Source of the DNA: Pseudomonas asuensis
GTDB taxonomy: Bacteria > Pseudomonadota > Gammaproteobacteria > Pseudomonadales > Pseudomonadaceae
Assembly (NCBI RefSeq): GCF_014646755.1
Contig: NZ_BMNW01000005.1
Coordinates: 124,001-188,000, forward strand
Length of the DNA: 64,000 nucleotides
Direction: 5' to 3'
Below the pieces are notes generated by a model. The model was given only the letters and a program-made list of their open reading frames with translations. It searched no databases and had not been told where the DNA came from. The stretch's first letter is position 1; each line of letters starts with the position of its first letter. Made by a program: the position numbers and the translations under genes. Positions 47,785-57,367 of the stretch are shown piece after piece.

Positions 47785-48648
47785 ATGAGCACATCGAATC
47801 TCCCCTCCCTCAGTGCTGCCCGGCGCGGCAGCCCCTGGGGACGTCGCATCCTGATCACAGCTACCTGGATCGTGTTTACACTGTTCCTGTTGCTGCCCCT
47901 GTATATCGTCCTGTCGGAGGCCCTTAAGGAAGGGTTTGGCACGTTCTTTAGCGCCATTATCGAACCGGATGCCTTGTCAGCGCTGAAACTGACGCTCATC
48001 GCGACCGGTATATCGTTGCCACTAAACGTAGTGTTTGGCGTGGCGGCGGCCTGGTGTGTGAGCAAGTACGAGTTTCGTGGCAAGAGCATCCTCGTCACGC
48101 TCATTGATCTGCCCTTCTCCGTTTCGCCGGTCATTGCTGGCCTGGTGTATGTACTGCTCTTTGGCGCGCAGGGATTGCTGGGCCCGTGGCTACAGGATCA
48201 CGACATTCAGATCGTGTTTGCCGTCCCTGGCATTGTGCTGGCCACCCTGTTTGTCACCTTTCCCTTTGTGGCACGCGAACTGATCCCGTTGATGCAGGAA
48301 CAAGGCACGCAGGAAGAAGAAGCGGCACGACTCCTGGGCGCCAGTGGCTGGCAAATGTTCTGGCATGTCACCCTGCCCAATATTAAATGGGGCCTTATCT
48401 ATGGCGTAGTGCTTTGCAATGCACGCGCTATGGGTGAGTTTGGTGCGGTATCGGTGGTATCCGGCCACATCCGCGGCGTGACCAACACCCTGCCGCTGCA
48501 TGTCGAGATCCTTTATAACGAATACAACCATGTGGCCGCGTTCAGCGTGGCCTCGCTGCTGCTGGCCCTGGCCCTGCTGACCCTGCTGTTCAAGCAGTGG
48601 AGCGAAAGCCGCCTAACCAGCCAGAACAGCACTCGGGAGACGCATTGA
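47785..48648 (+). CDS. cysW: Sulfate ABC transporter permease CysW
   Basis: A 287-residue permease with six helices. It has the EAA loop ([28 protein letters not shown]) and [37 protein letters not shown]. Its TGA overlaps the cysA ATG by one base, giving coupled translation. Confidence 0.95.
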   Translation: MSTSNLPSLSAARRGSPWGRRILITATWIVFTLFLLLPLYIVLSEALKEGFGTFFSAIIEPDALSALKLTLIATGISLPLNVVFGVAAAWCVSKYEFRGKSILVTLIDLPFSVSPVIAGLVYVLLFGAQGLLGPWLQDHDIQIVFAVPGIVLATLFVTFPFVARELIPLMQEQGTQEEEAARLLGASGWQMFWHVTLPNIKWGLIYGVVLCNARAMGEFGAVSVVSGHIRGVTNTLPLHVEILYNEYNHVAAFSVASLLLALALLTLLFKQWSESRLTSQNSTRETH

Positions 48649-49616
48649 TGAGCATTGAAATCCGTAACATCAGCAAACGCTTTGGTGCCTTCCAGGCGTT
48701 GAACACTATCAACCTTGATATCCAGAGCGGTGAACTGGTTGCTCTACTCGGGCCCTCCGGCTGCGGCAAGACCACTCTGCTCCGGATTATCGCCGGGCTG
48801 GAAACACCCGATAACGGCAACATCGTTTTTCATGGTGAAGACGTCTCTGACCGTGATGTTCGCGACCGGAATGTAGGTTTTGTGTTCCAGCACTACGCTC
48901 TGTTCCGCCACATGACCGTGTTCGACAACGTGGCGTTTGGTCTACGCATGAAGTCCAAACGCGAACGGCCCAGCGAGAAAGTGATTGCCGAAAAAGTCCA
49001 CGAACTCCTTAATATGGTGCAATTAGACTGGCTCGCCGACCGCTATCCTGAACAGCTCTCCGGCGGCCAACGTCAGCGGATTGCCCTGGCGCGTGCGCTG
49101 GCAGTAGAGCCGAAGATTCTGTTGCTCGACGAGCCCTTCGGCGCGCTGGATGCCAAGGTACGTAAAGAACTGCGCCGCTGGCTGGCTCGTCTGCATGAAG
49201 AAATCAACCTGACATCTGTCTTCGTCACCCACGATCAGGAAGAAGCCATGGAAGTGGCGGATCGTATCGTGGTCATGAACAAGGGCGTGATTCAGCAGAT
49301 CGGCTCGCCGGGTGAGGTGTATGAGCAACCGGCCAGTGATTTCGTCTATCACTTCCTGGGCGACTCGAACCGCCTGCAGGTAAACGGCTCGGAAATCATG
49401 TTTCGTCCCCATGAGGTTTCCATTAGCCGGGAAGCCTTAACGGGGCACCAGCCAGCTGAAGTGCGTGATGTGCGTCCGTTGGGCGCAACAACGCGTGTAA
49501 CCCTGCGCGTTACCGGACAGGATGAGCTGATCGAAGCGGAGGTGATCAAGGATCACGACAGCCTCATCGGCCTTCACAAAGGGGATGCGCTTTACTTCCG
49601 ACCCACGATCGGCTGA
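48648..49616 (+). CDS. cysA: Sulfate ABC transporter ATPase CysA
   Basis: A 322-residue ATP-binding subunit. The N-terminus is [18 protein letters not shown]. Walker A is GPSGCGKTT at about 34-42, the signature LSGGQRQR, Walker [13 protein letters not shown], and the switch histidine in [17 protein letters not shown] short C-terminal TOBE domain ([11 protein letters not shown]) follows. The start is the ATG in the TGATG overlap. A longer frame back to 48597 lies inside cysW. Confidence 0.96.
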   Translation: MSIEIRNISKRFGAFQALNTINLDIQSGELVALLGPSGCGKTTLLRIIAGLETPDNGNIVFHGEDVSDRDVRDRNVGFVFQHYALFRHMTVFDNVAFGLRMKSKRERPSEKVIAEKVHELLNMVQLDWLADRYPEQLSGGQRQRIALARALAVEPKILLLDEPFGALDAKVRKELRRWLARLHEEINLTSVFVTHDQEEAMEVADRIVVMNKGVIQQIGSPGEVYEQPASDFVYHFLGDSNRLQVNGSEIMFRPHEVSISREALTGHQPAEVRDVRPLGATTRVTLRVTGQDELIEAEVIKDHDSLIGLHKGDALYFRPTIG

Positions 49617-49628
49617 CCAGTCAGACAC

Positions 49629-49660
49629 AGCAGCCAGCCGTTTGCGGTCTGGCTGCTTTT
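49629..49660 (+). terminator. Terminator after cysA
   Basis: AGCAGCCAG...CTGGCTGCT (9 bp) with an inner CCG/CGG pair, then four T. It lies between cysA and a converging gene. Confidence 0.85.
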
Positions 49661-49668
49661 ATAGCTTG

Positions 49669-50769
49669 TTATAAATAGATCGCACCGCGCGTATTCACAT
49701 ACAGCGAATAGAGCGAATGGCTGCTCGCCATGAAGAGGCGATTACCGTTCAAGCCTCCGAAACACAGATTCGGGCAGCGCTCCGGCAAACGGATATGACC
49801 AATCGCCTTGCCGGCCGGGTTGAAGACCATCACGCCGTCCAGCTCCTCTGGCTTGGCCTCCGGCACACCCGGGCTCCCCCAGCCACACCAGAGATTGCCG
49901 TCTTCGTCGCACTTGATACCATCCAGCGCCCCGTAATTTACACCTTCGATATGCTTGCGCCGTTCACCTAGCGTACCGTCATCGTTGACCACATAGGCCC
50001 AGACCAGACGATTCGGCTTGGCACGCCCCTCGACCACATATAGGGTCTTTTCATCTGGCGAGAAGCACAGGCCATTAGGCCCTGCCAGATTATCGATCAC
50101 CCGGGTAACCGCTCCCGTCTTACCATCGATACGGTAAACCCCATGAGGCAGCTCGGTCTGGACCTTATGTCCTTCATAGTTACTGTCAGCCTGGAACGGT
50201 GGATCGGTAAACCAGATGGAGTCATCACGCTTCACCGCAATGTCGTTCGGCGAGTTGAAGCGCTTGCCTTCGAACTGATCCGCCAGGACGGTAATGCGAC
50301 CGTCGTATTCCATCCGCGTGATGCGGCGGCCTTCATGAGTAGTGGTTGACCCTTCGCAGATCAACAGGCGGCCCTGACGATCCCGGCACAAGCCGTTGGA
50401 GTAATTAGAAGAATCACGGAAAACACTCAGGTCACCGGTGATCTCGTCCCACCGCATGATGCGGTTATTGGGAATATCACTAACCAGCAGATACCGGCCA
50501 TCACCAAACCAGACCGGCCCTTCGAGCCAGCGCATGCCGGTGCCGAGCTTTTCAATGCTGGCGTTGAAAATACGGTATTTGAGAAAGCTTTCATCCAGTA
50601 TCTGAACCAGCGGATCCGGGTAGCGCGAACTGAGCGGCTCAGGGTCTGCTGCCTCTGCAAGACCGAAGCGGCCCAGGGTTACAGAGGCAGCCGAAAGGAC
50701 GAGTGATGTCTTGAGGAAGCGTCTACGGGTATCGTCAGCCGTAGCGCCATGTTGCTGTTGATCAGCCAT
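49669..50769 (-). CDS. Tat-exported SMP-30/gluconolactonase-like protein
   Basis: A 366-residue six-bladed beta-propeller of the SMP-30/gluconolactonase/LRE family, which usually hydrolyses sugar lactones using a bound divalent cation. The N-terminus has a twin-arginine signal (RRRFLKTSLVLSAASVTL, residues ~15-32), so a folded, metal-loaded enzyme is sent to the periplasm. Propeller blocks: WLEGPVWFGDGRYLLVSDIPNNRIMRW, RFNSPNDIAVKRDDSIWFTDPPF, GPNGLCFSPDEKTLYV, GALDGIKCDEDGNLWCGWGSPG. An AGGAAT precedes ATG 50769. Longer in-frame starts upstream lack any signal. A periplasmic gluconolactonase would fit direct glucose oxidation, which is inference. Confidence 0.88.
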   Translation of the reverse strand: MADQQQHGATADDTRRRFLKTSLVLSAASVTLGRFGLAEAADPEPLSSRYPDPLVQILDESFLKYRIFNASIEKLGTGMRWLEGPVWFGDGRYLLVSDIPNNRIMRWDEITGDLSVFRDSSNYSNGLCRDRQGRLLICEGSTTTHEGRRITRMEYDGRITVLADQFEGKRFNSPNDIAVKRDDSIWFTDPPFQADSNYEGHKVQTELPHGVYRIDGKTGAVTRVIDNLAGPNGLCFSPDEKTLYVVEGRAKPNRLVWAYVVNDDGTLGERRKHIEGVNYGALDGIKCDEDGNLWCGWGSPGVPEAKPEELDGVMVFNPAGKAIGHIRLPERCPNLCFGGLNGNRLFMASSHSLYSLYVNTRGAIYL

Positions 50770-51008
50770 GGGGGCATTATTCCTTGTTCTTATTATGGAT
50801 AGCCTGCCGAAGCATGGCGACAGGCCTGTCATCCTCTCGACAGCAATGCTCGCGCTGCATACAGCCCAGGAGCATTCGAAGAGGAAAGACAAACTCTAGA
50901 CAAGTCATCATATGACCTGCAAGGGAAAGGCTGTAGAACATCTCACAAAGCCGTCCAAAGGCTCTATATCGACGCCTTAAATCATCAGACAACTATTTTA
51001 CAACCAAT

Positions 51009-51034
51009 AAAAAACCGCCGCGAAAGCGGCGGTT
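51009..51034 (-). terminator. Terminator after gabT
   Basis: CCGCCGC, loop GAAA, GCGGCGG, followed on the minus strand by a T-rich run (A run at 51009-51014 on the plus strand). Confidence 0.85.
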
Positions 51035-51050
51035 CTTGTCATACAACGGA

Positions 51051-52331
51051 TCAGGCCAGTTCGTCGAAGCACTCGCCGATAATGCTGATACCGCGCTGCA
51101 GGTCTTCATCGCTGACAGTCAGCGGAACCAGGATACGCAGCACGTTCCCGTAGGTGCCGCAGCTGAGCATGATCAGGTTCTTTTCACGGGCACGAACCAC
51201 GATCTGGCTGGCCAATGCACCATTAGGCTTGTGGACGTCACCGTCTTCACCCAACTCGACCGCAATCATCGCCCCTAGGCCACGCACATCCACAATCGCC
51301 TTGTGCTTGGCAGCAATAGCGTTGAGACCTGCCGTCAGCTGCTCGCCCACAGCCTTGGAGCGATCCAGTAGTTTTTCTTCCTCGAACGCATCGATGACAG
51401 CCAATGCCGCCGCACACGCCAGCGGGTTACCGGCATAAGTACCACCCAGGCCGCCAGCGCCCACGGAATCCATCACAGTCGCGCGACCCGTAACACCTGA
51501 CAGCGGGAAGCCGCCCGCGATAGATTTTGCAAAAGTGACCAGATCAGCATCAACGCCCATCTGCTCCATCGCGAAGAAAGTACCGGTACGGCCAGCACCG
51601 GATTGAACCTCATCGGCAATCAGCAGGATGCCATGATCGTCGCACAGCTTACGCAGGCGAACCATGAACTCCTTTGGCGCCGCATAGAAACCGCCCTCGC
51701 CCTGCACCGGCTCAAGGATGATGGCCGCAATATCACCCGGCTGTGCGTCGTTCTTGAACACACGCTCCACGCTGGCGATGGCGTCGTCCACGGTGATGCC
51801 ATGCAACTCACAGGGATACAGGGCACGGAACACACCGCCCGGCATCAGGCCCATGCCAGCCGAGTACGGAGCGACCTTGCCGGTAAGCGACAGGGTCATC
51901 ATGGTACGGCCGTGGTAGGCGCTGGTAAACGCGATGACACCGGCGCGCTGAGTGGCTGCACGGGCGATCTTCACCGCATTTTCAACAGCTTCGGAGCCTG
52001 AGTTGAACAGCGCGGTCTTTTTTGGGAAATTGCCCGGCACCAGCTGGTTGAGCTTTTCGCAAAGGGCGACATAGGGCTCATACGCCAGTACCTGGAAGCA
52101 GGTATGGGACACCTTTTTGAGCTGCTCCTGCACGGCCGCTACAACCTTGGGATGCAGGTGACCGGTGTTCAGTACGGCGATACCACCGGCAAAATCCAGG
52201 TATTCGTTACCTTCGACGTCCCATACCTTGGCGTTCTCGGCGCGGTCGACAAAGATCGGGTGGGTCTGCCCAACGCCACGGGGTACGGCGGCGTTACGGC
52301 GGTGCATCAGGGAAGCGTTTGTATCAGTCAT
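51051..52331 (-). CDS. gabT: 4-aminobutyrate aminotransferase
   Basis: A class III PLP aminotransferase of 426 residues converting GABA and 2-oxoglutarate to succinate semialdehyde and glutamate. Motifs: NSGSEAVENAVKIARAAT, AYHGRTMMTLSLTG, IILEPVQGEGGFY, LIADEVQSGAGRTGTFFAMEQ and the Schiff-base lysine in TFAKSIAGGFPLSG. It lies downstream of gabD, in the order gabD then gabT. It would use GABA released by SpuA. Some homologues also take 5-aminovalerate. Confidence 0.95.
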   Translation of the reverse strand: MTDTNASLMHRRNAAVPRGVGQTHPIFVDRAENAKVWDVEGNEYLDFAGGIAVLNTGHLHPKVVAAVQEQLKKVSHTCFQVLAYEPYVALCEKLNQLVPGNFPKKTALFNSGSEAVENAVKIARAATQRAGVIAFTSAYHGRTMMTLSLTGKVAPYSAGMGLMPGGVFRALYPCELHGITVDDAIASVERVFKNDAQPGDIAAIILEPVQGEGGFYAAPKEFMVRLRKLCDDHGILLIADEVQSGAGRTGTFFAMEQMGVDADLVTFAKSIAGGFPLSGVTGRATVMDSVGAGGLGGTYAGNPLACAAALAVIDAFEEEKLLDRSKAVGEQLTAGLNAIAAKHKAIVDVRGLGAMIAVELGEDGDVHKPNGALASQIVVRAREKNLIMLSCGTYGNVLRILVPLTVSDEDLQRGISIIGECFDELA

Positions 52332-52503
52332 GGTGTCCTCTTGAGCTGCTCATCGTCAGCCAGATAGGGATTAAAAGCGAGCACCAGTCGCAGGGCAGCA
52401 TACGATGATCGACTGCCAACAACGCCAGCGACTCGCCAGGGGTATTGCGTTACCACACCGCTCGCCCAAGGCGATGACACCCTGAGAGAGGGAACCACAA
52501 GGC

Positions 52504-52552
52504 GGCTACCGGAAAGTTGGTCTGGCCTTGGGCCAACCTACGTCCGGTAGCC
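52504..52552 (-). repeat. Large hairpin in the gabD-gabT gap
   Basis: GGCTACCGGA/TCCGGTAGCC (10 bp) encloses a second pair GTTGG/CCAAC and a GGCC/GGCC core. It starts about 30 bases past the gabD stop in a 250-base gap. With no T run it may be a processing or stability element that sets gabD and gabT levels separately. Confidence 0.55.
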
Positions 52553-52583
52553 ATCAACGTCTGTTAGCCAGACGCCGTGGCGA

Positions 52584-54032
52584 TCAAACACCCAGGCAGA
52601 GGTATTTGATTTCCAGATAGTCTTCCATACCGTACTTGGAGCCTTCGCGACCCAGGCCGGACGACTTCACGCCACCGAACGGTGCCACTTCGGTAGAGAT
52701 CAGGCCAGTGTTGATACCCACCATGCCGGACTCCAGCGCCTCAGCCACACGGAATACACGGGACAGGTCGCGGGCATAGAAGTAAGCCGCCAGACCAAAC
52801 TCCGTATCGTTCGCACGGGCAATGGCTTCTTCTTCCGTCTTGAAGCGGAACAACGGTGCCAGCGGTCCGAAGGTTTCTTCCTTCGAGACTTTTGCATCTG
52901 CCGGTACGTTGATCATGATGGTCGGCTCGAAGTAGCTACCGCCCAACTGGTGAGCCTTGCCGCCTGTGATCACTTGAGCACCGTGGGACACCGCGTCCTC
53001 GATGTGCTCCTTGACCTTGGCAGCCGCCTTGTCATCGATGAGCGGGCCAATCGCCACGCCCTCTTCCAGGCCGTTGCCTACTTTGAGCTTCTCGACCGCT
53101 GCCTTGAATTTCTCGGCAAACGCGTCGTACACGCCATCCTGCACATAGATGCGGTTAACGCAGACGCAGGTCTGACCGGCGTTGCGGTACTTGGAGACCA
53201 GAGCGCCTTGAACAGCTGCATCCAGGTCTGCATCGTCAAACACGATGAACGGCGCATTGCCACCCAGCTCGAGCGATACCTTCTTGATGCCTGGGGAGCA
53301 CTGCTCCATTAACTTGGCCCCAATCTCGGTGGAGCCGGTGAAGGACAGCTTGCGCACAGTCGGGTTGCTGGTCAGCTCAGCGCCGATTTCGGACGCGCTG
53401 CCTGTGACCACGCTCAATACCCCTTTCGGAATACCGGCACGCTCGGCCAGCTCGGCCATCGCTAGTGCGGTGAACGGCGTCTGGCTGGCAGGCTTGATGA
53501 CCATGGTGCAACCGGCTGCCAAGGCAGGACCGGCTTTACGGGTGATCATGGCTGCCGGGAAGTTCCAGGGCGTAATCGCCGCAGTCACGCCAATCGGCTG
53601 CTTGATAACAATAATGCGCTTGTCCGCCTGATGGCCCGGAATGGTATCGCCATAAACGCGCTTGGCTTCTTCAGCGAACCACTCGATAAAGGACGCGGCA
53701 TAAGCGATCTCACCCTTAGCTTCGGCCAGTGGCTTACCCTGCTCTAGCGTCATCAGGCGACCTAGATCGTCCTGGTTCTCGATCATCAGCTCAAACCAAC
53801 GACGCAACTTTTGCGAACGCTCCTTGGCGGTCAGACCACGCCAGGCCGGCAACGCGCGCTCGGCTGCATCAATGGCGCGCTTGGTTTCAGCGCGGCCCAT
53901 CTTTGGTACTGTTCCCAGGGTTTCACCCGTAGCCGGGTTGCCTACGTTAATCGTTTGGCCGCCGTCGGCATCCATCCAGGCTCCATCAATATAAGCCTGC
54001 TGCCGGAACAGTGAAGCATCTTTCAATTGCAT
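52584..54032 (-). CDS. gabD: Succinate-semialdehyde dehydrogenase (NADP-type)
   Basis: A 482-residue aldehyde dehydrogenase giving succinate, the last step of GABA use. The cofactor region PWNFPAAMITRKAGPALAAGCTMVIKPA, the glutamate in LELGGNAPF and the nucleophile cysteine in NAGQTCVCVNRIYVQ are present. The C-terminal block PFGGVKSSGLGREGSKYG matches GabD (its length equals that of E. coli GabD). A GGAGAC-type ribosome site precedes the ATG. Confidence 0.95.
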   Translation of the reverse strand: MQLKDASLFRQQAYIDGAWMDADGGQTINVGNPATGETLGTVPKMGRAETKRAIDAAERALPAWRGLTAKERSQKLRRWFELMIENQDDLGRLMTLEQGKPLAEAKGEIAYAASFIEWFAEEAKRVYGDTIPGHQADKRIIVIKQPIGVTAAITPWNFPAAMITRKAGPALAAGCTMVIKPASQTPFTALAMAELAERAGIPKGVLSVVTGSASEIGAELTSNPTVRKLSFTGSTEIGAKLMEQCSPGIKKVSLELGGNAPFIVFDDADLDAAVQGALVSKYRNAGQTCVCVNRIYVQDGVYDAFAEKFKAAVEKLKVGNGLEEGVAIGPLIDDKAAAKVKEHIEDAVSHGAQVITGGKAHQLGGSYFEPTIMINVPADAKVSKEETFGPLAPLFRFKTEEEAIARANDTEFGLAAYFYARDLSRVFRVAEALESGMVGINTGLISTEVAPFGGVKSSGLGREGSKYGMEDYLEIKYLCLGV

Positions 54033-54481
54033 GAAGGTCTCCTCGAAGAGATTTCAGGTCGACGGAGCCACTTTATTAAGCCCCGCTGACAATATTCTGA
54101 ATGGGAAAGGCAACAGCGCTTTCCGTTCAACTCTTTTATCGCGAATCGATAACCATCCCTCACCCTTGAGTGAAAGGGTTATAGAGAGGCATTGATTGGC
54201 GGTATACAGCGGAACACAGCCCATCGCCGGACGGGCCGATGGATGACGCGGCGAACGCCTGCCAAATCAAACGGCAAGCGTTCAAAATCTCAAACGCATG
54301 CTAGGCCTCTGCCAAGCCAAGCGCAATATGTGTTCGATAAAAACAACGCATGCTGCTTTATAGAAGAAATAAACCACCCGAGAAGCTACCAAGCCAACCC
54401 GCTGATTTTGCTTGGAAACACGAACGCGCAACAGGGCATGGACGTTCCGCCCTGACATGAGTATCATGTCGCCCTCGTAAC
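54033..54481. promoter_or_regulatory. Region between gabD and tRNA-Arg, with a 17-base palindrome
   Basis: 450 bases with no supported gene. At 54136-54152, TTATCG-CGAAT-CGATAA is a perfect palindrome with a five-base centre, about 105-120 bases upstream of gabD. It is a good operator candidate. GabR or LysR-type control is possible, but no regulator gene is adjacent. The rest (54160-54480) shows nothing I recognise. Confidence 0.4.
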
Positions 54482-54558
54482 GCATCCGTAGCTCAGCTGG
54501 ATAGAGTACTGCCCTCCGAAGGCAGGGGTCGTGGGTTCGAATCCCGCCGGATGCGCCA
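54482..54558 (+). tRNA. tRNA-Arg (anticodon CCG)
   Basis: A 77-base cloverleaf with encoded CCA. The acceptor GCATCCG pairs with CGGATGC. The anticodon stem CTGCC/GGCAG encloses CTCCGAA, anticodon CCG at 54516-54518. The T arm is GTGGGTTCGAATCCCGC. No integrase or repeated 3' end lies beside it. Confidence 0.97.
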
Positions 54559-54596
54559 GATACCGTTTCCACATGCGCTGCATGTAGCGAAACACC

Positions 54597-54622
54597 AAAA
54601 GCCCGCCTTGTGCGGGCTTTTT
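54597..54622. terminator. Terminator between tRNA-Arg and the ROK regulator
   Basis: AAAAGCCCGC, loop CTTGT, GCGGGCTTTTT. It fits both the tRNA and the converging regulator gene. Confidence 0.9.
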
Positions 54623-54628
54623 CGTTTC

Positions 54629-55837
54629 TTATCCCCTTTCAGCCTTGAGCAGCGCTTCGTACTGCGGGCTGATTTCGGTCAGGATGACCAGGGCGGCAGC
54701 GCCGAGGGCGACGGTATCGGAGCCCGCAGCGCCTAGTTGGATGCGAGGGTATTCACGGTCCGGGCGGCGGCTGACCGAGACGGTTAGCGGCGCAAGTCGG
54801 TTTACCAGTTGTTTGAGGATCGGCTCAGGCAGAAAGCCGCTGATGAGGATGGTTTGCGGGTCCAAGAGGGATTCGAGGATGTTGATGGCTTGGCGCAGGG
54901 CGGGTACGGCCTCATCAAGCCAGGCGTCGACGTCTTGTTTGAAGGCGGCAGTGTTGCAGTCCCAAGTGGCGATATCCTGATCGGCGGTTTGTCCCAGGTG
55001 CTCAAGCAACGAGGCGATGGACACATACCGCTCCAGACAGCCCGTGTTACCGCAGTAACAGGTCTTGCCGTCTGGAATAACGGACATATGGCCGATCTCC
55101 CCGGCGTTATGCCAGTGACCAGGGTACAGGCGGTTCTCCAGATACAGCCCTGCCCCCAGGCCGCTGCCAATAAACAGATGCACGAAGTTTTGCAGATCGC
55201 TGGCGACGCCGTGCAGCCGCTCGCCCATGGTGGCAGCGGTGGCATCGTTCTCAATAAGCACGGGCAGTTCCAGGGCCTCTTCGAGGCGCGAAGGAATAGT
55301 GGGGTCATCCCAGCCGGATAGGGCCGTTGGGCCAACAGCAGTCATCCCTTCTACATCGAACGGCCCTGGCAGAGCTATACCCACACCAATGAAGCGCGAG
55401 GTAGCAAACTGCGCCCGAAAGCGAGCAACGGTTTCAGTGAGCAGGGGCAGTGCTTCGTCAAAGGCGGGGTAATCGACCGGCAGGCTGGCCTGCGCCTGAC
55501 ACTCTCCGAGCAAATTGAGCAAAACAGCAATGATGCGATGCTGCTCTATATGAAAGCCGATGGCATAGCCGCCTTCGGGGTTGATAGACAAGGGAACAGG
55601 CGGCTGCCCCCGCCCAACTTTCTCCGGCGCGTGTGTAAGCAGCACGCCCTCCTCCTGCAGCTCCGTTACGATGTTCGAGACGGTTTGGGCCGTGAGTGAG
55701 GTCAGTCTTGTCAGGTCGGCACGGGTCAGCCGCCCGCCAAGGCGGATAGCCTCCAAGATGACCCGGCGATTATGCAAGCGGGCGTGTTCAGCGTTGGTGC
55801 CGGTGGTCACGATACGTTTGGTAGATGCCTTTCTCAT
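54629..55837 (-). CDS. ROK-family transcriptional repressor (NagC/XylR type)
   Basis: 402 residues: an N-terminal winged helix (about 15-80, with HNRRVILEAIRLGGRLTRADLTRLTSLTAQTVSNIV) and a ROK sugar-kinase-like domain (about 95-390). It keeps the zinc motif CYCGNTGCLE and the sugar-contact block GHMSVIPDGK, so it should bind a sugar or sugar phosphate. In the family such proteins repress sugar genes until the inducer binds. It is divergent from the ROK kinase/SIS genes and likely controls them. I chose ATG 55837 (MRKASTKR). An ATG eight codons upstream is possible. Confidence 0.9.
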   Translation of the reverse strand: MRKASTKRIVTTGTNAEHARLHNRRVILEAIRLGGRLTRADLTRLTSLTAQTVSNIVTELQEEGVLLTHAPEKVGRGQPPVPLSINPEGGYAIGFHIEQHRIIAVLLNLLGECQAQASLPVDYPAFDEALPLLTETVARFRAQFATSRFIGVGIALPGPFDVEGMTAVGPTALSGWDDPTIPSRLEEALELPVLIENDATAATMGERLHGVASDLQNFVHLFIGSGLGAGLYLENRLYPGHWHNAGEIGHMSVIPDGKTCYCGNTGCLERYVSIASLLEHLGQTADQDIATWDCNTAAFKQDVDAWLDEAVPALRQAINILESLLDPQTILISGFLPEPILKQLVNRLAPLTVSVSRRPDREYPRIQLGAAGSDTVALGAAALVILTEISPQYEALLKAERG

Positions 55838-55859
55838 GGTTCCATCATCATGACCGCGC

Positions 55860-55884
55860 ATTAATTAAATCAAGTTGAATTAAT
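55860..55884. promoter_or_regulatory. AT-rich palindrome at the ROK regulator start (likely operator)
   Basis: ATTAATT-11 bases-AATTAAT, with inner CAAGTTG symmetry, lies 23-47 bases upstream of the chosen regulator start. AT-rich palindromes of this kind are typical ROK repressor sites, so self-control and control of the divergent genes are likely. Confidence 0.5.
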
Positions 55885-56081
55885 ATAATGTCTATGGTTT
55901 TCTAGAGACGGTTCGCTGCTTAGTCTCTCCTCCACACGGCAAGGCGACCTCTTTATTACAACAATGCCGAATCGACAGAGCTGATCGATGGTAAGAAGAT
56001 TTTTTATCTACCTATCCTTTATCTTTCGAGCGAAGAGATCGTCATATGTCATCTTCAACCGTCTATGGGTAGTTCTCGATC

Positions 56082-56312
56082 AGCTTTACGATCATCCAGC
56101 TGAGCGACCTGGCCACGCTGATCCCGCCTCTGACAACCGTCATGATCCTGGTGCAATCTGCTTCTCAGATCATTGCACTGTTCGTGCTGCGCACGAACCA
56201 ACCACACGTGTAAAGGCCTTATGCGATGTGGCTTTACCCGGTGCCGGCCGTTATTGGGCGGGTGGGCAACAGGGCTTACCTACTGTGGGCACGTATACAT
56301 CGGCTTTCATAG
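56082..56312 (+). pseudogene. C-terminal remnant of an APC-family permease
   Basis: In one frame the DNA reads SFTIIQLSDLATLIPPL, TTVMILVQSASQIIALFVLR, then an in-frame TAA at 56211-56213, then RPYAMWLYPVPAVIGRVG and a garbled end at 56312. This is the last membrane helices of an amino acid/polyamine/organocation-type permease, with its RPYxMWLYPxPA signature. The rest of the gene is absent. It lies between the divergent ROK regulator and the ROK kinase, where a sugar or amino-sugar transporter would belong, so the locus has lost its own importer. Confidence 0.72.
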
Positions 56313-56355
56313 TAATAGAGCCATGACACTAGCACCTGAACCAGAGAGCCTTACC

Positions 56356-57348
56356 ATGCCTGATCAGGGTGTACTGCTGGCCATCGATGTTGGTGGTACC
56401 AAAACCCATATTGCCTGCTATGACCCTACCAGCGAATGCTTGGTGACTCGGGTCCTGACTACCCATGCCGAGGGCTTGCAGGGTGAACCAGCCCTGATGC
56501 GCCTGCTTGCGGCTGCACGGGAGTGCTCGCTGCAGCTCGATGCGACAGCCATTAGTAGCGTGGCGGGTGTATTTCCAGGTGTTATACGTGGCCATACCTT
56601 ATTGATGGCGCCCAATACGCCCGGCTTTGAAGGACTCGACCTACACGGCTTGATCGTTCAAGGGCTGGGCACGTCTGCAGTGATGCTGGACAACGACGTG
56701 AAGGCCGGCGCGCTGGCTGAAGCACGCTGGGGTAGCCTTCAGGGCGCCGACCATGCCCTTTACTTGAACCTGGGAACAGGGCTCTCTGCCGCAGCGATTG
56801 CCAACGGCAAGTTGATTCGGGGCCATAACGGCGCGGCAATGGAAATTGGCTACCTGTTGTCGCCGTTCCTGGACCCTGCACGCGTGTCGGAATGGTATAG
56901 CTACGAGCAAGGTGGCGCTCCGCTGGAAGAGCTGTTTTCCGGAGCAGCGCTCAATCAGTTAGCTATTGAGCTGCTCGGTCCGAACCATAAGGCGCTTGAT
57001 CTGTTCTCAAGCGATAACCCACACGTTCAACAAGCGCTGCATGTTCGCATTGCGGCCTGTACCGCTCAGGTAGCCAATCTGGCGATAGCTCTGGATGTCG
57101 GCCGCATCGCCATTGGTGGCGGGCTTTACCGGCAGGCAGCAACGCTCGCCCCGCTCATCCAGCAAATGATCTGTCGCACCGTTCCCTTTGCGCCTGAGAT
57201 CGTCACGGCACACTTCACTCATGACGCACCGCTCTGGGGCGCGTTGAGTATGGCTATGGATGCCGCCGGGCTTACCTTTATTCCTGAGCACACTCTCAGT
57301 CAAACCAAGCTTCTTTCCACCCCTGACGCCAAAGCGTCCGAAGGCTGA
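56356..57348 (+). CDS. ROK-family sugar kinase lacking the zinc motif
   Basis: A 330-residue ROK kinase by fold. The ATP-binding LLAIDVGGTKTHIACYD is at about 8-24, the catalytic aspartate in MLDNDVKAGALAEARWG, and the second phosphate loop in YLNLGTGLSAAA. A GGLYRQA block closes the site. The usual GEIGH...CxCGxxGCxE zinc motif is replaced by MEIGYLLSP...WYSYEQGGAPLEE, with no cysteines, so this is an atypical branch whose sugar is uncertain. ATG 56356 puts the P-loop at the normal distance. ATG 56323 is an alternative. It precedes the SIS gene by 19 bases. Confidence 0.8.
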   Translation: MPDQGVLLAIDVGGTKTHIACYDPTSECLVTRVLTTHAEGLQGEPALMRLLAAARECSLQLDATAISSVAGVFPGVIRGHTLLMAPNTPGFEGLDLHGLIVQGLGTSAVMLDNDVKAGALAEARWGSLQGADHALYLNLGTGLSAAAIANGKLIRGHNGAAMEIGYLLSPFLDPARVSEWYSYEQGGAPLEELFSGAALNQLAIELLGPNHKALDLFSSDNPHVQQALHVRIAACTAQVANLAIALDVGRIAIGGGLYRQAATLAPLIQQMICRTVPFAPEIVTAHFTHDAPLWGALSMAMDAAGLTFIPEHTLSQTKLLSTPDAKASEG

Positions 57349-57367
57349 CGCCCCTAAGGTAACTGCA

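Noticed and set aside
54482-54558. tRNA-Arg as an integration site of a mobile element
   Set aside because: No integrase, no repeated tRNA 3' end, and normal metabolic genes on both sides.
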